Origin: Bacteroidales bacterium OttesenSCG-928-M11
GTDB taxonomy: Bacteria; Bacteroidota; Bacteroidia; Bacteroidales; Azobacteroidaceae
Length of the DNA: 46,159 nucleotides
Direction of reading: 5' to 3'
NCBI GenBank assembly: GCA_030265685.1
Contig: JAJDGO010000007.1
Span: 1-46,159 of the forward strand
The notes under the pieces were generated by a model, which worked only from the letters and a program-made list of their open reading frames with translations, did no database searches and was not told the DNA's origin. Every line of letters begins with the position of its first letter. Position 1 is the stretch's first letter. Position numbers and translations under genes: made by a program. Shown here piece after piece: positions 7,951-16,858 of this stretch.

Positions 7951-9177
7951 ATGAAAAAGATATATTATATCATCTTACTGTTTTTTACTTTGGTCGGTTT
8001 ATGGATTATTCCGTCGTTAGTAAAGAAATCTACCATTACTCCAGATGATTATCCGTTTGTATATTATAGTTCTTTGATGGAAGATTTCGCTATCTTTGAT
8101 TACTCGAACAAAGAGAAACCGATGTCTGATCTAAAAGGAAATTACTATACAACCGAACAATCCGATTCGCTTCTGCCTTTATTTAGCTACCGGCAGTTAA
8201 TGTCTGACGGAAAACTACCGGATAGTTTGGCAGGATACGAACTAACTCCGCAGTTGATCCGTTCCAAATCGGTCGTGTTTCGGTATAGTCCGCGTTCTAT
8301 CAAAACTCCTACAATCGATTTGCACTTTCTTTTCGAGTCAATGCCCAAACGAGTTGGTTTGGAAGTTCCTTCGGATGTTTTTCGTTTGACTGATTGTATC
8401 GAATTTATCGACGACGATTCGAACGAAATTAACCAAGAAAAGAGTCTTGTTTTCCAAAAAGAGTTGAACAAACGAGGTTTTACTTTCCCGGCTCAGTGGT
8501 CTTCCGGAAATCCTAATCCAAGAAAAGCATACGACGAAGGGTATTTTTCTTTAGATGCAGACGGTAAACTTTTTCATATAAAGATGGTAAATGGCCGTCC
8601 TTTTGTTCGAGATACAAAAATCGGAGAAGATATTGATATTACTTATTTTTCTATGCTGGAAGTTAGTGATAAACGTTTTTACGGTTTCTTGTTTGATACG
8701 TCGGGTTTTGTGTATATCTTGGAAAGTATAGACGGTGGTTATCAATCCTTAAAGTTAGATATTGATCCGCTCGACTTGGATAAAGATCAAATGATTATTA
8801 TGGGTAATTTGCTTTATTGGACTATTTCTGTAACAACAGAAGAAGGTCGCCGTTATTTTGCTCTTAAAACAGAGAACTTAGAACAAGTAAGTAGTCATTT
8901 TATCCCTCGCGAAAAAAATAAATGGGATAAAACATCGTCGTATCTTTTTCCTTATTATTTGACATTCGACAGTTCGTACAGTGATTATCTATCGGCTCGG
9001 ATCCATGTTACAGGAGTATTTGGGTTCATTACAAATATTTTTTTGGCAGTAGTAACGTTCGTTGTTTCGAGAAGAAACCGATATAATACTCTATTTAATA
9101 CATTATTTGTAGCACTTACCGGTATTGCCGGATTCGTTGCATTGCTTTTATTACCTAATTTTATTAAAAAACAATAA
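7951..9177 (+). CDS. DUF4857-type membrane protein of the ABC operon
   Basis: This 408-residue protein has an N-terminal membrane anchor (about residues 5-22) and a long extracytoplasmic domain. Two hydrophobic helices lie at the C-terminus (about 350-372 and 383-402), with basic residues between them. The central domain has beta-strand-rich repeats (LFHIKMVNGRPFV, KRFYGFLFDTSGFVYI) that could form a propeller-like fold. I recognise it as the Bacteroidota family DUF4857, which travels with this ABC pair. The family name is from memory. A role as periplasmic partner of the transporter is inferred from the operon only. Confidence 0.65.
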   Translation: MKKIYYIILLFFTLVGLWIIPSLVKKSTITPDDYPFVYYSSLMEDFAIFDYSNKEKPMSDLKGNYYTTEQSDSLLPLFSYRQLMSDGKLPDSLAGYELTPQLIRSKSVVFRYSPRSIKTPTIDLHFLFESMPKRVGLEVPSDVFRLTDCIEFIDDDSNEINQEKSLVFQKELNKRGFTFPAQWSSGNPNPRKAYDEGYFSLDADGKLFHIKMVNGRPFVRDTKIGEDIDITYFSMLEVSDKRFYGFLFDTSGFVYILESIDGGYQSLKLDIDPLDLDKDQMIIMGNLLYWTISVTTEEGRRYFALKTENLEQVSSHFIPREKNKWDKTSSYLFPYYLTFDSSYSDYLSARIHVTGVFGFITNIFLAVVTFVVSRRNRYNTLFNTLFVALTGIAGFVALLLLPNFIKKQ

Positions 9178-9182
9178 TCGAG

Positions 9183-9731
9183 ATGAAACATTTATTATTT
9201 ATTGTAGCTGCTTCTTTTTTGATGGTAGCTTGTAGTGAGAAAAAAACAAACGTTGATACATTGGCATTAGAAAGTAAAAATACAACAACCGATGTTTATA
9301 CTTCGGCTTATACTTTGGATAGCTTGTTAAGTAATGCTGATAATTTGATTGATCAAACCGTAACTGTACGCGGATCAGTTACTCATACTTGTAAACATTC
9401 GGGAAAACGTTGCTTTATCGTTGGCGAAGATCCAAATATTTCGATGCGAGTTGAAGCAAAAGGAGAGATAGGTGGATTTAATCGTGAATTAGTTGGGTCG
9501 GAATTAGCTATAACCGGAGTTGTAAAAGAGCGTCGTTTGTCGAAAGAATATATTGATCAACACGAGAAAGAAGTAAATGAACAAGCATTTAAAGAGGATG
9601 GATCGGCAGAAACTTGTGCGGCCGAACTAAGTAATATCGAAGGTATGCGAGCTTGGATGAAGGCGAATAATAAAGATTATTACGCAATTTATTACATGGA
9701 CGGAGAAAGCTATGAAGTCATTGAAGAATAA
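9183..9731 (+). CDS. OB-fold lipoprotein with a Cys-x7-Cys motif
   Basis: This 182-residue protein has a lipoprotein signal peptide ending in LMVAC, so Cys17 is likely lipidated. The core (about 45-120) has the pattern of an OB-fold: LIDQTVTVRGSV, then CFIVGEDPNISMRVEA, then ELVGSELAITGVVKE. Between the first strands sits HTCKHSGKRCF, two cysteines with two histidines around them, which could bind a metal or heme or form a redox disulfide. It is placed between the DUF4857 gene and the PepSY-type gene and overlaps the latter by 20 bases. A metal or heme role is inferred from this motif and neighbourhood. Confidence 0.65.
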   Translation: MKHLLFIVAASFLMVACSEKKTNVDTLALESKNTTTDVYTSAYTLDSLLSNADNLIDQTVTVRGSVTHTCKHSGKRCFIVGEDPNISMRVEAKGEIGGFNRELVGSELAITGVVKERRLSKEYIDQHEKEVNEQAFKEDGSAETCAAELSNIEGMRAWMKANNKDYYAIYYMDGESYEVIEE

Positions 9732-10269
9732 CACCTCGAAAATAATAATGCGTTGGATACGAATCATACATCGCGACTTAGGTTATTTGATGGTTGGTGT
9801 ATGTTTCGTGTATGGTATATCCGGTTTTATGCTGAATCATATGAATGGAAAAGATCCGGCTTATAAAACTGAAGAAGGTACTATCCAGATAAATCAAAAT
9901 CTTTCTTCCGAAGAAATACCAGTTGCTTGGGAAGAAACCAACTTACCCGCTATAAAAAAAGTATTAAAGGTAGACGATACATACTATCGTTTAATGCTAA
10001 CAGGAGGTGTTGCTGTCTATAATACCGCAACAGGTGCTGTAGATTATGAAACCTATAAGAAGAATACATTTATATATTGGGTCAACAAACTACACTATAA
10101 TAAGGTAAAAGGTTGGAATATAATGGGCGATTTATTTGCTTTTTCGTTGATATTCTTTGCTATATCCGGCCTGTTTATGGTAAAAGGTAAACACGGAATC
10201 CGACAAAGAGGGAAATGGTATCTTATTGTTGGCCTTTTAATCCCAATTCTTTACATATTCTTTTCGTAA
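9712..10269 (+). CDS. PepSY-associated TM helix protein
   Basis: This 185-residue membrane protein has one N-terminal helix (about 22-44, GYLMVGVCFVYGISGFMLNH), a periplasmic domain, and two C-terminal helices (about 139-156 and 166-183). The arrangement IHRDLGYL...SGFMLNHMNG, later KLHYNKVKGWN and SGLFMVKGK, is that of PepSY-associated TM proteins. These often accompany iron, heme or ferric-reductase systems. The start at 9712 overlaps the lipoprotein gene; an alternative ATG at 9748 begins just before RWIRIIHRDLG. It is the last gene of the operon. Confidence 0.8.
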   Translation: MKSLKNNTSKIIMRWIRIIHRDLGYLMVGVCFVYGISGFMLNHMNGKDPAYKTEEGTIQINQNLSSEEIPVAWEETNLPAIKKVLKVDDTYYRLMLTGGVAVYNTATGAVDYETYKKNTFIYWVNKLHYNKVKGWNIMGDLFAFSLIFFAISGLFMVKGKHGIRQRGKWYLIVGLLIPILYIFFS

Positions 10270-10311
10270 ATAGTGTTTTTTTTATCTTCCTGAATATTTT
10301 ATAGGATGATT

Positions 10312-10344
10312 CTTGTTTAATTGTCAAATAAAAGGCTATTTTTG
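10312..10344 (+). promoter_or_regulatory. Promoter of the caspase-sigma-CHAT operon
   Basis: TATTTTTG at 10337-10344 is a perfect -7 element. CTTG at 10312-10315, 21 bases upstream, is a plausible -33. The predicted leader is about 95 bases long, longer than others in this window. Confidence 0.6.
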
Positions 10345-10445
10345 CTGATTAGAATCTCTTACATGAAATAAAGTATCTATCCGAGACGAAAGGGTACTAT
10401 TATGTATGAGTTTCATATGATAATTAAACAAATGAACAACGAGGT

Positions 10446-11357
10446 ATGAATAAGGTTTTTGTTTTGACCGTTTTTCTTTTTGTATTAATCTGGTCAATAA
10501 AAGCTCAGACCAATTTTGCACTATTAGTTGCGGTTGATTCTTATCCGGAATCGTCGGGTTGGACGGATATTCATGCCTCGAACGATATAGATCTCTTACT
10601 TCCTTTGCTAAAGAAACACCAGTTTCCCAATAAAAATATCATTGTCTTAAAAAACGAAGATGCAACCCGGCTTGCAATTGATAAAGCTTTCCTTGATTTA
10701 TATAATAGAGTAGGAGAGGGAGACTTCGTTTATATTCATTTCTCTTGTCACGGACAGCAAATGTTAGACGATAATGGAGACGAACCCGATGGTTTAGACG
10801 AATCTATTATCCCATATGATGCTAAAAGACGTTTTCAGTTAGGGCGATATGAAGGCGAAAATCATTTGCGAGACGATGATTTACAAACTTATTTGGAAAA
10901 AATAAGAAAGAAACTAAGCCAAAGCGGAGACGTATTTGTCGTGATTGATGCTTGTCATAGTGGAACTGCTACTCGAGAGTCAGACAATGATGACTATGTA
11001 CGGGGCACTTCGTACGTTTTTGCTCCCGAAGGATACGAAAACCCGGATGCAAAAACCAATTATACATATATACCTTCTCATAAAACAGACGGCAAACGGG
11101 CGGATATTACAGTCGTTTCGGCTTGTCAACCCGACGAAATTAATTACGAATACAAATCATCAAAACGAAAATATTACGGACGGCTAACTTATACTTTCTG
11201 TAATCTGTTGAAAGAATTACCCGAAAGATTAACAATCGGCGACTTATCAGACCGATTAAATACAAGAATGTCGCTTTTGTCGACCGGTAGAAAAGTAAAA
11301 CAAACTCCTTATTTTGAGACAACTAATAATGAAAAAGAATTCAAATTCGGGAAATGA
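10446..11357 (+). CDS. Secreted caspase-like protease (peptidase C14 family)
   Basis: This 303-residue protein has a cleavable signal peptide (MNKVFVLTVFLFVLIWSIKA). A metacaspase-type p20 domain follows (about 22-270). The catalytic dyad is visible: His102 in SCHGQQ and Cys170 in IDACHSG. The acidic stretch DDNGDEPDGLDESIIPYD after the histidine is typical of calcium-dependent metacaspases and orthocaspases. The signal peptide places it in the periplasm or outside. It is the first gene of an operon with an ECF sigma factor, an anti-sigma-like protein and a CHAT protein. A natural but unproven idea is that it cleaves one of these partners or a periplasmic signal. Confidence 0.88.
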   Translation: MNKVFVLTVFLFVLIWSIKAQTNFALLVAVDSYPESSGWTDIHASNDIDLLLPLLKKHQFPNKNIIVLKNEDATRLAIDKAFLDLYNRVGEGDFVYIHFSCHGQQMLDDNGDEPDGLDESIIPYDAKRRFQLGRYEGENHLRDDDLQTYLEKIRKKLSQSGDVFVVIDACHSGTATRESDNDDYVRGTSYVFAPEGYENPDAKTNYTYIPSHKTDGKRADITVVSACQPDEINYEYKSSKRKYYGRLTYTFCNLLKELPERLTIGDLSDRLNTRMSLLSTGRKVKQTPYFETTNNEKEFKFGK

Positions 11358-11874
11358 ATACGACGAAGCACTTTCCGTTTACAAAAGCTATCGGAATGTT
11401 TTCGTAAGTTATCTGAACAAACGCTACGATGTAAACCGTAATGTTTTAGAAGATTATTACCAAGAAAGCTTTATTGCTCTTTATGATTCGATTCAAAAAG
11501 GAGTTTTCGAGGAAGAATCGGTCTCAATGAAAACATACTTGATCGGTATCGGAAAGAATAAAGTCTTAAATTATTTACGAGGCAAACGAGAAACAGAAAA
11601 TATCGAATCGTTTGCTAACCTCGAAGAGAAAGAAAAACCGGATTCCTTAGAATGGAAAGAAAAACAAGTGATTGCTTTACGCTATGTTTCGACCATGAAG
11701 GAGCCTTGTAGTAGTATACTTTCTCTTTATTATTACGAAGAAAAGTCGATGAACGAGATAGCAGAAGAAATGAATTATAAAAATGCTTCGGTAGCTAAGA
11801 GTCGAAAAACAGAATGTATGAATAAACTTAGGGAGATGGTTACCACCCGCTTTAAGAAGGAGGATTTGTTATGA
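11329..11874 (+). CDS. ECF-type sigma-70 family RNA polymerase sigma factor
   Basis: The protein is about 181 residues. Region 2 is near residues 20-75 (LEDYYQESFIALYDSIQKG, then GIGKNKVLNYLRG). Region 4 is near 120-170, with the helix-turn-helix SMNEIAEEMNYKNASVAKSR. Two residues upstream of region 4 the YYYEEK segment is typical of Bacteroidota ECF factors. The ATG at 11329 is preferred to 11314; either choice overlaps the caspase gene end. The overlap with the next gene is four bases, so the sigma and anti-sigma-like proteins are made together. It probably directs RNA polymerase to its own operon and perhaps others. Confidence 0.88.
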   Translation: MKKNSNSGNEYDEALSVYKSYRNVFVSYLNKRYDVNRNVLEDYYQESFIALYDSIQKGVFEEESVSMKTYLIGIGKNKVLNYLRGKRETENIESFANLEEKEKPDSLEWKEKQVIALRYVSTMKEPCSSILSLYYYEEKSMNEIAEEMNYKNASVAKSRKTECMNKLREMVTTRFKKEDLL

Positions 11875-12545
11875 GCTTACTAAACGAAAAACAGAATAGA
11901 ATTGATGCTTATCTGAGAAATGAATTGACAGAGGCAGAACGTTCGGATTTCGAACAAGAAGTTTGTACGGACAAAGAACTCAGAGAAACATTGGAAGTTG
12001 AAGTACATATCCGGGAGGCTTTTATCCGGAAAGGAGAGCAAAAAGCGTTGGATCAGCTAAAACAACTTACTCCGGAAGAGTTTGATAAACTATTGAAGGA
12101 TGGTAAACCGAAGAAAAAAACAGGAACGATTGTTTGGCTTCCTATTGTTGCTTCGGTAGCCGCTTTGTTTATTATTTCTTTTCTTATTTTTCGCTCCGGT
12201 GTAAATGAATCGCAGGCTTTGTTTTATGCCTATTATCAAACGGAAGAGTTAGAGATTAGTCCCTCGCGAGGATATATTACGGAAGATGAATTGCAAAATC
12301 AAAACCTTTATATGTCTTCGTTAGAAATACTTGAATCGGGTGATTTGCCGTCTGCAATAGATAATTTTAATACTCTTGCTGCTTTGTCCGACTTCGAATA
12401 CAGAGAAGAAGCCGAATGGATCTTAGCCTTAGCATATCTTAAAAACAATCAGAAAAAAGAATCTATTCTTGTCTTGGATAAAATAATTGCACAAGAGGGA
12501 TACTTTGCCGATCGGGCGCAAAAGTTGAAAGACGAATTGAAATAA
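11871..12545 (+). CDS. Membrane anti-sigma-like protein with TPR-like C-terminus
   Basis: This 224-residue protein has an N-terminal cytoplasmic part (about 1-80, RIDAYLRNELTEAERSDFEQ) that resembles Bacteroidota anti-sigma factors. One membrane helix follows (about 88-106). The periplasmic part has a TPR-like helical repeat (LPSAIDNFNTLAALSDFEYREEAEWILALAYLKNN). Four-base overlap with the sigma gene supports a regulator pair. No zinc-finger (HxxxCxxC) is present. The most likely role is to hold the sigma factor at the membrane until a periplasmic signal arrives. That signal could involve the neighbouring caspase and CHAT proteins. Confidence 0.72.
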   Translation: MSLLNEKQNRIDAYLRNELTEAERSDFEQEVCTDKELRETLEVEVHIREAFIRKGEQKALDQLKQLTPEEFDKLLKDGKPKKKTGTIVWLPIVASVAALFIISFLIFRSGVNESQALFYAYYQTEELEISPSRGYITEDELQNQNLYMSSLEILESGDLPSAIDNFNTLAALSDFEYREEAEWILALAYLKNNQKKESILVLDKIIAQEGYFADRAQKLKDELK

Positions 12546-12565
12546 AAGACCAGAATAAACAATTG

Positions 12566-15500
12566 ATGAAATACATACTAAGTCTTTTCTTCTTACTATT
12601 AATTGCTTTCCCAAGTAGAGGACAAATGGATATATCGAGAGAATATGCCAAAGCTTCCTTGTTATATCATGATGGTGATTTAATAAATGCTGAAAAAATA
12701 TTTTCGGAGATATGCAAGGTAGAGAATGGAAATAGTTTGCGAGATAGCCATTTGTGTACTTTGGCCGAAATAGATTGTTATATGGGAGAATATAACAAAG
12801 CCGATTCGATCTTGCTTCATTTGTTGGAAAAAAACGATCCCTACTATCACAATTCTTATGCCTACGAAATAGCACTAAATAAAATCGGAGAACTTTATAC
12901 TCAAACCTATCGATACGAAGAAGCTGAGAAATATCTGCAAGAATCTCTACAATTAGCAAACGAGAAATATGGAAAAAAAAGCGAAGAGTATATAACCGCC
13001 CTTTTGTATTTAGTTCAGCTGTATATGTATCAGGATAATACTCCGGAAGCTGAGAAATTGATTAAAGAAGCTGGAAAAAAAATCAAGTCGTACAAGGATC
13101 AAGATCGTCTGATGGCTCATTACTATCACCTTAAAGGACTTTTGTACTATTATTCGGGAGACATGGAGAAGGCCGAAAAAGAAGTTGTAAAAGCAATTGA
13201 GTTTTGTGACGAAGAAGGTATTGGAAACATACCAATATCTTATACATTAAGATTAACATTGCCCACCATATATCTCAGCTTAAGCAAGTACAGAGAGGCA
13301 GAAAACATTCTTACTCGGCTGATTCCGGTAATAGAGAAAAATTTCGGAAAGAAAAGTGCATTTTATTATAGAGCAAAAGATGATTTGGCTATGTCTTATA
13401 TAGCACTTAGTCAGTATCAGAAAGCGATAGATTTATATATAGATCTGATTTGCGACTTATACGAGTATCATGGAAATACAGACTATTCTCATTATACTTC
13501 GATTAATTTAACTTATGGTTTGGGTAAAGCTTATCATTATGCAGGAGATTTTAACAATGCAATTAATCAATATAAAGAATCCGTAAAGTGGCGTCGGAAA
13601 TTATTCGGAGATAATAGCATATTTGTTGTTAATGCAGTTATTAATATTGGGAGTTTGTACGAGAAAATGAAAAATTGGGATGAAGCTAATGCTCTGTATT
13701 CTGAAGCATCCGATTTCTTTGAAAGAAATAAAGAATATAAATCCCATCTGTTATATCCTTTGTTGTTGTTAAACCAAACTTCGGTTTGCATGGAAAGAGG
13801 TTTTTTTAGCATGGCACAAGATAAACTAAATGAGACGGAGGCTTTGCTCAAAAAGATGGAAATCGGAAAGAATCATATATTATATAGAAATTATATCAAT
13901 ACATTGTCGGTACTAAAATATCGACAAAACTCGAAAGACGAATCATTGGAAGCAATCTTCTTGGAGTCGTTACGATTAACCGAAAGTGCTGAGGGGAAAG
14001 GACAGATATATGCATTCGAATTATTAAATCTTGGCTCTTATTATCAAGAAAACGGAAATCTCCAAAAAGCAATCGAAACAAAAGAGCAAGCTTTGAAGAT
14101 ATTAGAAGAGGTTGCCGGTAACAATCCGTCGTTTTACTTTCATCTAATCGAATTTGCAATCGATCATGAAAGAATGGGAAACTTTTCGGTCGCCCAAGAA
14201 TGTTTTCGAAAAGCAATAGATAAAATACAAACTTATGCCGAAACTAATTTGGCATACCTGTCATCAAACGAGCGGAATACGTATTGGGACTATACAACCT
14301 TAGCATTTGATGTATTATTCGACTGTGTTAATCGTAATAAAGAAAAACATCCGGAAATAATTGATATTGGATATGATTCGCGACTTTTCTCCAACTCGTT
14401 ATTGTTGGATATTGAACGAAAATATCAAGAATTGGCAGATACTAAAACGGATAACGAAGAACAAAACGGTCTTAACCGAGAGTTGCTTGCCAGAAACGAA
14501 GAACTGAAAGAATATGAAGAAACCTTAGATAAAATTCGCAAACAAATATTGATAACCTTGTTTGATAGTTCATATGAATTAACCAAAGAGCTTCTTTCTA
14601 ATTATGAGAACGACATTGATGTTGACGAAATATTAGAACTGATTTATCCTTTCGAAGAAGAGACGAAAGAATTGCTTGAAATGAAAGCAGAGTATTTAAT
14701 TGATCTTAATAAACTGAAGAAGCTAAACGATCAGGAAACCCAACAACTAATAGATGAAATAGAAGGCGAGTTGGAAAAAATAAAAGAACTCGAAGACGAA
14801 TTTGTAAAAGTGATAGAATATACTCGAAGCGAAATGACTCAGGTTGTTTTATTGGCAACGAATTTTCCATCTCGGGAAATAGAAACGGTAGTTGCGAAAT
14901 TAGACAATAAAGAGTTAATGGATCAATACAGACAAGGAGTTGATCTGTATAAAAAGAAACAACGATTAGCTGACGAGATCCGGGAAATGAGACGAAATAC
15001 AAATGCCAACCTATCTTTCAAGTTGAAAAAAGATATTTCCTGGTCTGACGTGAAACAAAGTCTTGAAGATCAAGATGCCGCCATCGAATTTGTTCGTTTT
15101 ATCAGCGTAGAGCAAGAAACGTATGTGTATGCCGCTATGATATTACGACCCGACTTTGAGCATCCGCAAATGATAGAACTTTGTAAAGAAGGACAACTGA
15201 TTAGCACTATTTCCGAATCGCCGGAAGATATATATGAACTAATTTGGAAGCCTATCGAAAATTATTTGGGAGGTGCTACGAATATCTATATCGCAGCTTC
15301 GGGTTTGCTTCATAATGTCTCTTTTGCCGGAATAAAGAAAGAAGAACAGTACTTGATCGACGTGTATAATATTCATAATCTACTATCGACGAGGGATGTT
15401 GTTGTACAAAAACAATCAGATACAAGTAGTTTGAAGACCAAAAGTATGTCTCTATTCGGGGGCGCCGACTACGGATTGCCGGCATCGGAACTTTTGGCAC

Positions 15501-16207
15501 TGAATCATAATATTAATCGCGACCCGACACGAGGACAAGGCTTTGGCTATTTGCCCGGTTCGCGAAAAGAAGTTGAAATGATCAACCAACTCTTATCGGA
15601 TATGAATTGGGAAACCTTTCTTTTTGTTGACTTAGAAGCTACGGAAACAAAATTCAAGTCCCTGTCGTCCAATTCGCCAAGTGTTATTCATATCTCGACA
15701 CATGGCTATTATTTCTCTAAAACAGAAGATGCCGATTACGAATCCCTAAGGAATAGAGGTGCATCAGTAAATAAATATCAACAATCGATTGATCCGTTGA
15801 TGCGCTCCGGTTTAGCTTTCACAGGGGCAAATCATGCTTGGCAAGGAAAAGAAATAACAGCCGACATAGACGATGGCATCCTTACCGCCCACGAAGTTGC
15901 GAATATGAATTTGAGCAACACGGACCTGGTAGTTCTTTCGGCTTGCGATACCGGATTAGGTGATATTGTTGGAGGCGAAGGAGTATATGGTTTGCAACGT
16001 GCCTTCCGTTTGGCGGGAGTCGATTCGATGATTGTTAGTCTCTGGAAAGTTCCCGACAAAGAAACCGTCGAACTTATGTCGCTCTTTTATTCGGAATGGA
16101 CATCCGGTAAAACAATCCGGAACGCCTTTGTTGCTGCACAAAAAAAGATGCGGGAAACTTACCCCGAAGAACCTCGCAAATGGGCTGGCTTCGTCTTGAT
16201 AGAATAA
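12566..16207 (+). CDS. Large secreted TPR-CHAT protein
   Basis: The protein is about 1213 residues and starts with a signal peptide (KYILSLFFLLLIAFPSRGQ). Ten or more TPR-type helical repeats fill about 25-560, with patterns such as YRYEEAEKYLQESLQLANEKYG. A long charged coiled-coil region (about 610-790) follows. The C-terminal CHAT domain (about 830-1213) is a caspase-fold peptidase. Its dyad is His1046 in ISTHGYY and Cys1127 in LSACDTG, followed by GEGVYGLQRAF and SLWKVPD. The ATG at 12566 is preferred to the TTG at 12563. It lies 20 bases after the anti-sigma gene. Such a protein could sense a partner through the repeats and then cleave a target. Confidence 0.9.
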   Translation: MKYILSLFFLLLIAFPSRGQMDISREYAKASLLYHDGDLINAEKIFSEICKVENGNSLRDSHLCTLAEIDCYMGEYNKADSILLHLLEKNDPYYHNSYAYEIALNKIGELYTQTYRYEEAEKYLQESLQLANEKYGKKSEEYITALLYLVQLYMYQDNTPEAEKLIKEAGKKIKSYKDQDRLMAHYYHLKGLLYYYSGDMEKAEKEVVKAIEFCDEEGIGNIPISYTLRLTLPTIYLSLSKYREAENILTRLIPVIEKNFGKKSAFYYRAKDDLAMSYIALSQYQKAIDLYIDLICDLYEYHGNTDYSHYTSINLTYGLGKAYHYAGDFNNAINQYKESVKWRRKLFGDNSIFVVNAVINIGSLYEKMKNWDEANALYSEASDFFERNKEYKSHLLYPLLLLNQTSVCMERGFFSMAQDKLNETEALLKKMEIGKNHILYRNYINTLSVLKYRQNSKDESLEAIFLESLRLTESAEGKGQIYAFELLNLGSYYQENGNLQKAIETKEQALKILEEVAGNNPSFYFHLIEFAIDHERMGNFSVAQECFRKAIDKIQTYAETNLAYLSSNERNTYWDYTTLAFDVLFDCVNRNKEKHPEIIDIGYDSRLFSNSLLLDIERKYQELADTKTDNEEQNGLNRELLARNEELKEYEETLDKIRKQILITLFDSSYELTKELLSNYENDIDVDEILELIYPFEEETKELLEMKAEYLIDLNKLKKLNDQETQQLIDEIEGELEKIKELEDEFVKVIEYTRSEMTQVVLLATNFPSREIETVVAKLDNKELMDQYRQGVDLYKKKQRLADEIREMRRNTNANLSFKLKKDISWSDVKQSLEDQDAAIEFVRFISVEQETYVYAAMILRPDFEHPQMIELCKEGQLISTISESPEDIYELIWKPIENYLGGATNIYIAASGLLHNVSFAGIKKEEQYLIDVYNIHNLLSTRDVVVQKQSDTSSLKTKSMSLFGGADYGLPASELLALNHNINRDPTRGQGFGYLPGSRKEVEMINQLLSDMNWETFLFVDLEATETKFKSLSSNSPSVIHISTHGYYFSKTEDADYESLRNRGASVNKYQQSIDPLMRSGLAFTGANHAWQGKEITADIDDGILTAHEVANMNLSNTDLVVLSACDTGLGDIVGGEGVYGLQRAFRLAGVDSMIVSLWKVPDKETVELMSLFYSEWTSGKTIRNAFVAAQKKMRETYPEEPRKWAGFVLIE

Positions 16208-16215
16208 ATTAGTAC

Positions 16216-16345
16216 AAAGTATAAAGTGCAAAGTATAAAGTAAGTCCTTTACTTCTACTTGTTACTTGTTACTTTTAACTTTCTACTTTCAACTTGTTAC
16301 TCTCTACTTTCTACTTGTTACTTTCAACTTATTACTTTCTACTTA
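16216..16345. repeat. Low-complexity repeat of TACTT/AAGTA units
   Basis: The stretch begins with AAAGTATAAAGTGCAAAGTA and continues into about ten imperfect copies of a 10-12 base unit, (T)TACTT(G/T)TTACTTTC. The two halves are complementary in sense (AAGTA versus TACTT), so a hairpin could form. It lies directly after the CHAT stop codon and may end that transcript. No protein is encoded here. Confidence 0.6.
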
Positions 16346-16348
16346 TTC

Positions 16349-16388
16349 GTTTCATCTATTGATACGATCCGTTTCATCTAATGATACG
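16349..16388. repeat. Two 18-bp direct repeats, period 22
   Basis: GTTTCATCTATTGATACG at 16349-16366 recurs at 16371-16388 with one change (ATTG to AATG). They are separated by ATCC. Between the CHAT gene and the next minus-strand frame, this could be a protein-binding pair or the relic of a longer array. Confidence 0.6.
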
Positions 16389-16449
16389 CTCGCTTTTGTA
16401 GAATAAGAGTCATTTGTCGGTTAAAAAATAGGGAAATCGGTAAAACACA

Positions 16450-16665
16450 CTACGAAAATAATTGCCGTTTTGTATGCAAATTTAGTACCTTAAATTTGTA
16501 CTGTTCTTTGCTTGGAGCAGACTCTGCCGCTTTATCTTCGATAAGAAAGTCAACACTAATCATGAATTTACCATCTCTGTCTATGACAGGAACAAAGACA
16601 TTATAATCGTATCCGATCTGCCGATCACTTGGATTTACCTTTGTGATCTTCAAGACCGTAAACAA
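16450..16665 (-). CDS. Hypothetical small protein
   Basis: An open frame of 71 codons starts with TTG (or a later codon) and reads KITKVNPSDRQIGYDYN near its start. It looks mixed alpha/beta and soluble. I do not recognise a family. There is no ATG start in frame and no clear promoter, so it may be a real gene with an alternative start, a remnant, or chance. It lies in an otherwise empty 650-base gap between the CHAT gene and the AlkC-like gene. Confidence 0.35.
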   Translation of the reverse strand: MFTVLKITKVNPSDRQIGYDYNVFVPVIDRDGKFMISVDFLIEDKAAESAPSKEQYKFKVLNLHTKRQLFS

Positions 16666-16702
16666 TTAAACTAACATTTTTTGTTGTCGTGAGACAATGT
16701 TA

Positions 16703-16768
16703 TGGAGGGTAATATATATGTGTGTGAGAACCATGCGGCGGTTATAAATTACCGCTGCATACCCTCCA
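16703..16768. other. Nested inverted repeat, possible structured RNA
   Basis: An outer inverted repeat (TGGAGGGTA at 16703-16711, TACCCTCCA at 16760-16768) encloses an inner hairpin. The inner arms are ATGCGGCGGT at 16733-16742 and ACCGCTGCAT at 16751-16760, with an eight-base loop. As plus-strand RNA the inner stem is 10 bp with one G-U pair; on the minus strand that pair is a mismatch. This favours a plus-strand RNA, but no promoter was found. The T at 16760 is shared by both stems, so only one can use it. Confidence 0.5.
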
Positions 16769-16858
16769 GTTAAAAGATAGATGGGATGTCTTGGTACCTG
16801 TTCGTCGCCCCAAATAGATATAGATATTGTTTCTTGCTTTCTGTTATTTGGTTAATTA

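Noticed and set aside
12429-12959. 176-codon minus-strand frame
   Set aside because: Antisense to the anti-sigma and CHAT genes; no promoter and no family resemblance.
16216-16388. CRISPR array
   Set aside because: Units are too short and irregular, spacers are not unique, and no cas genes are present.
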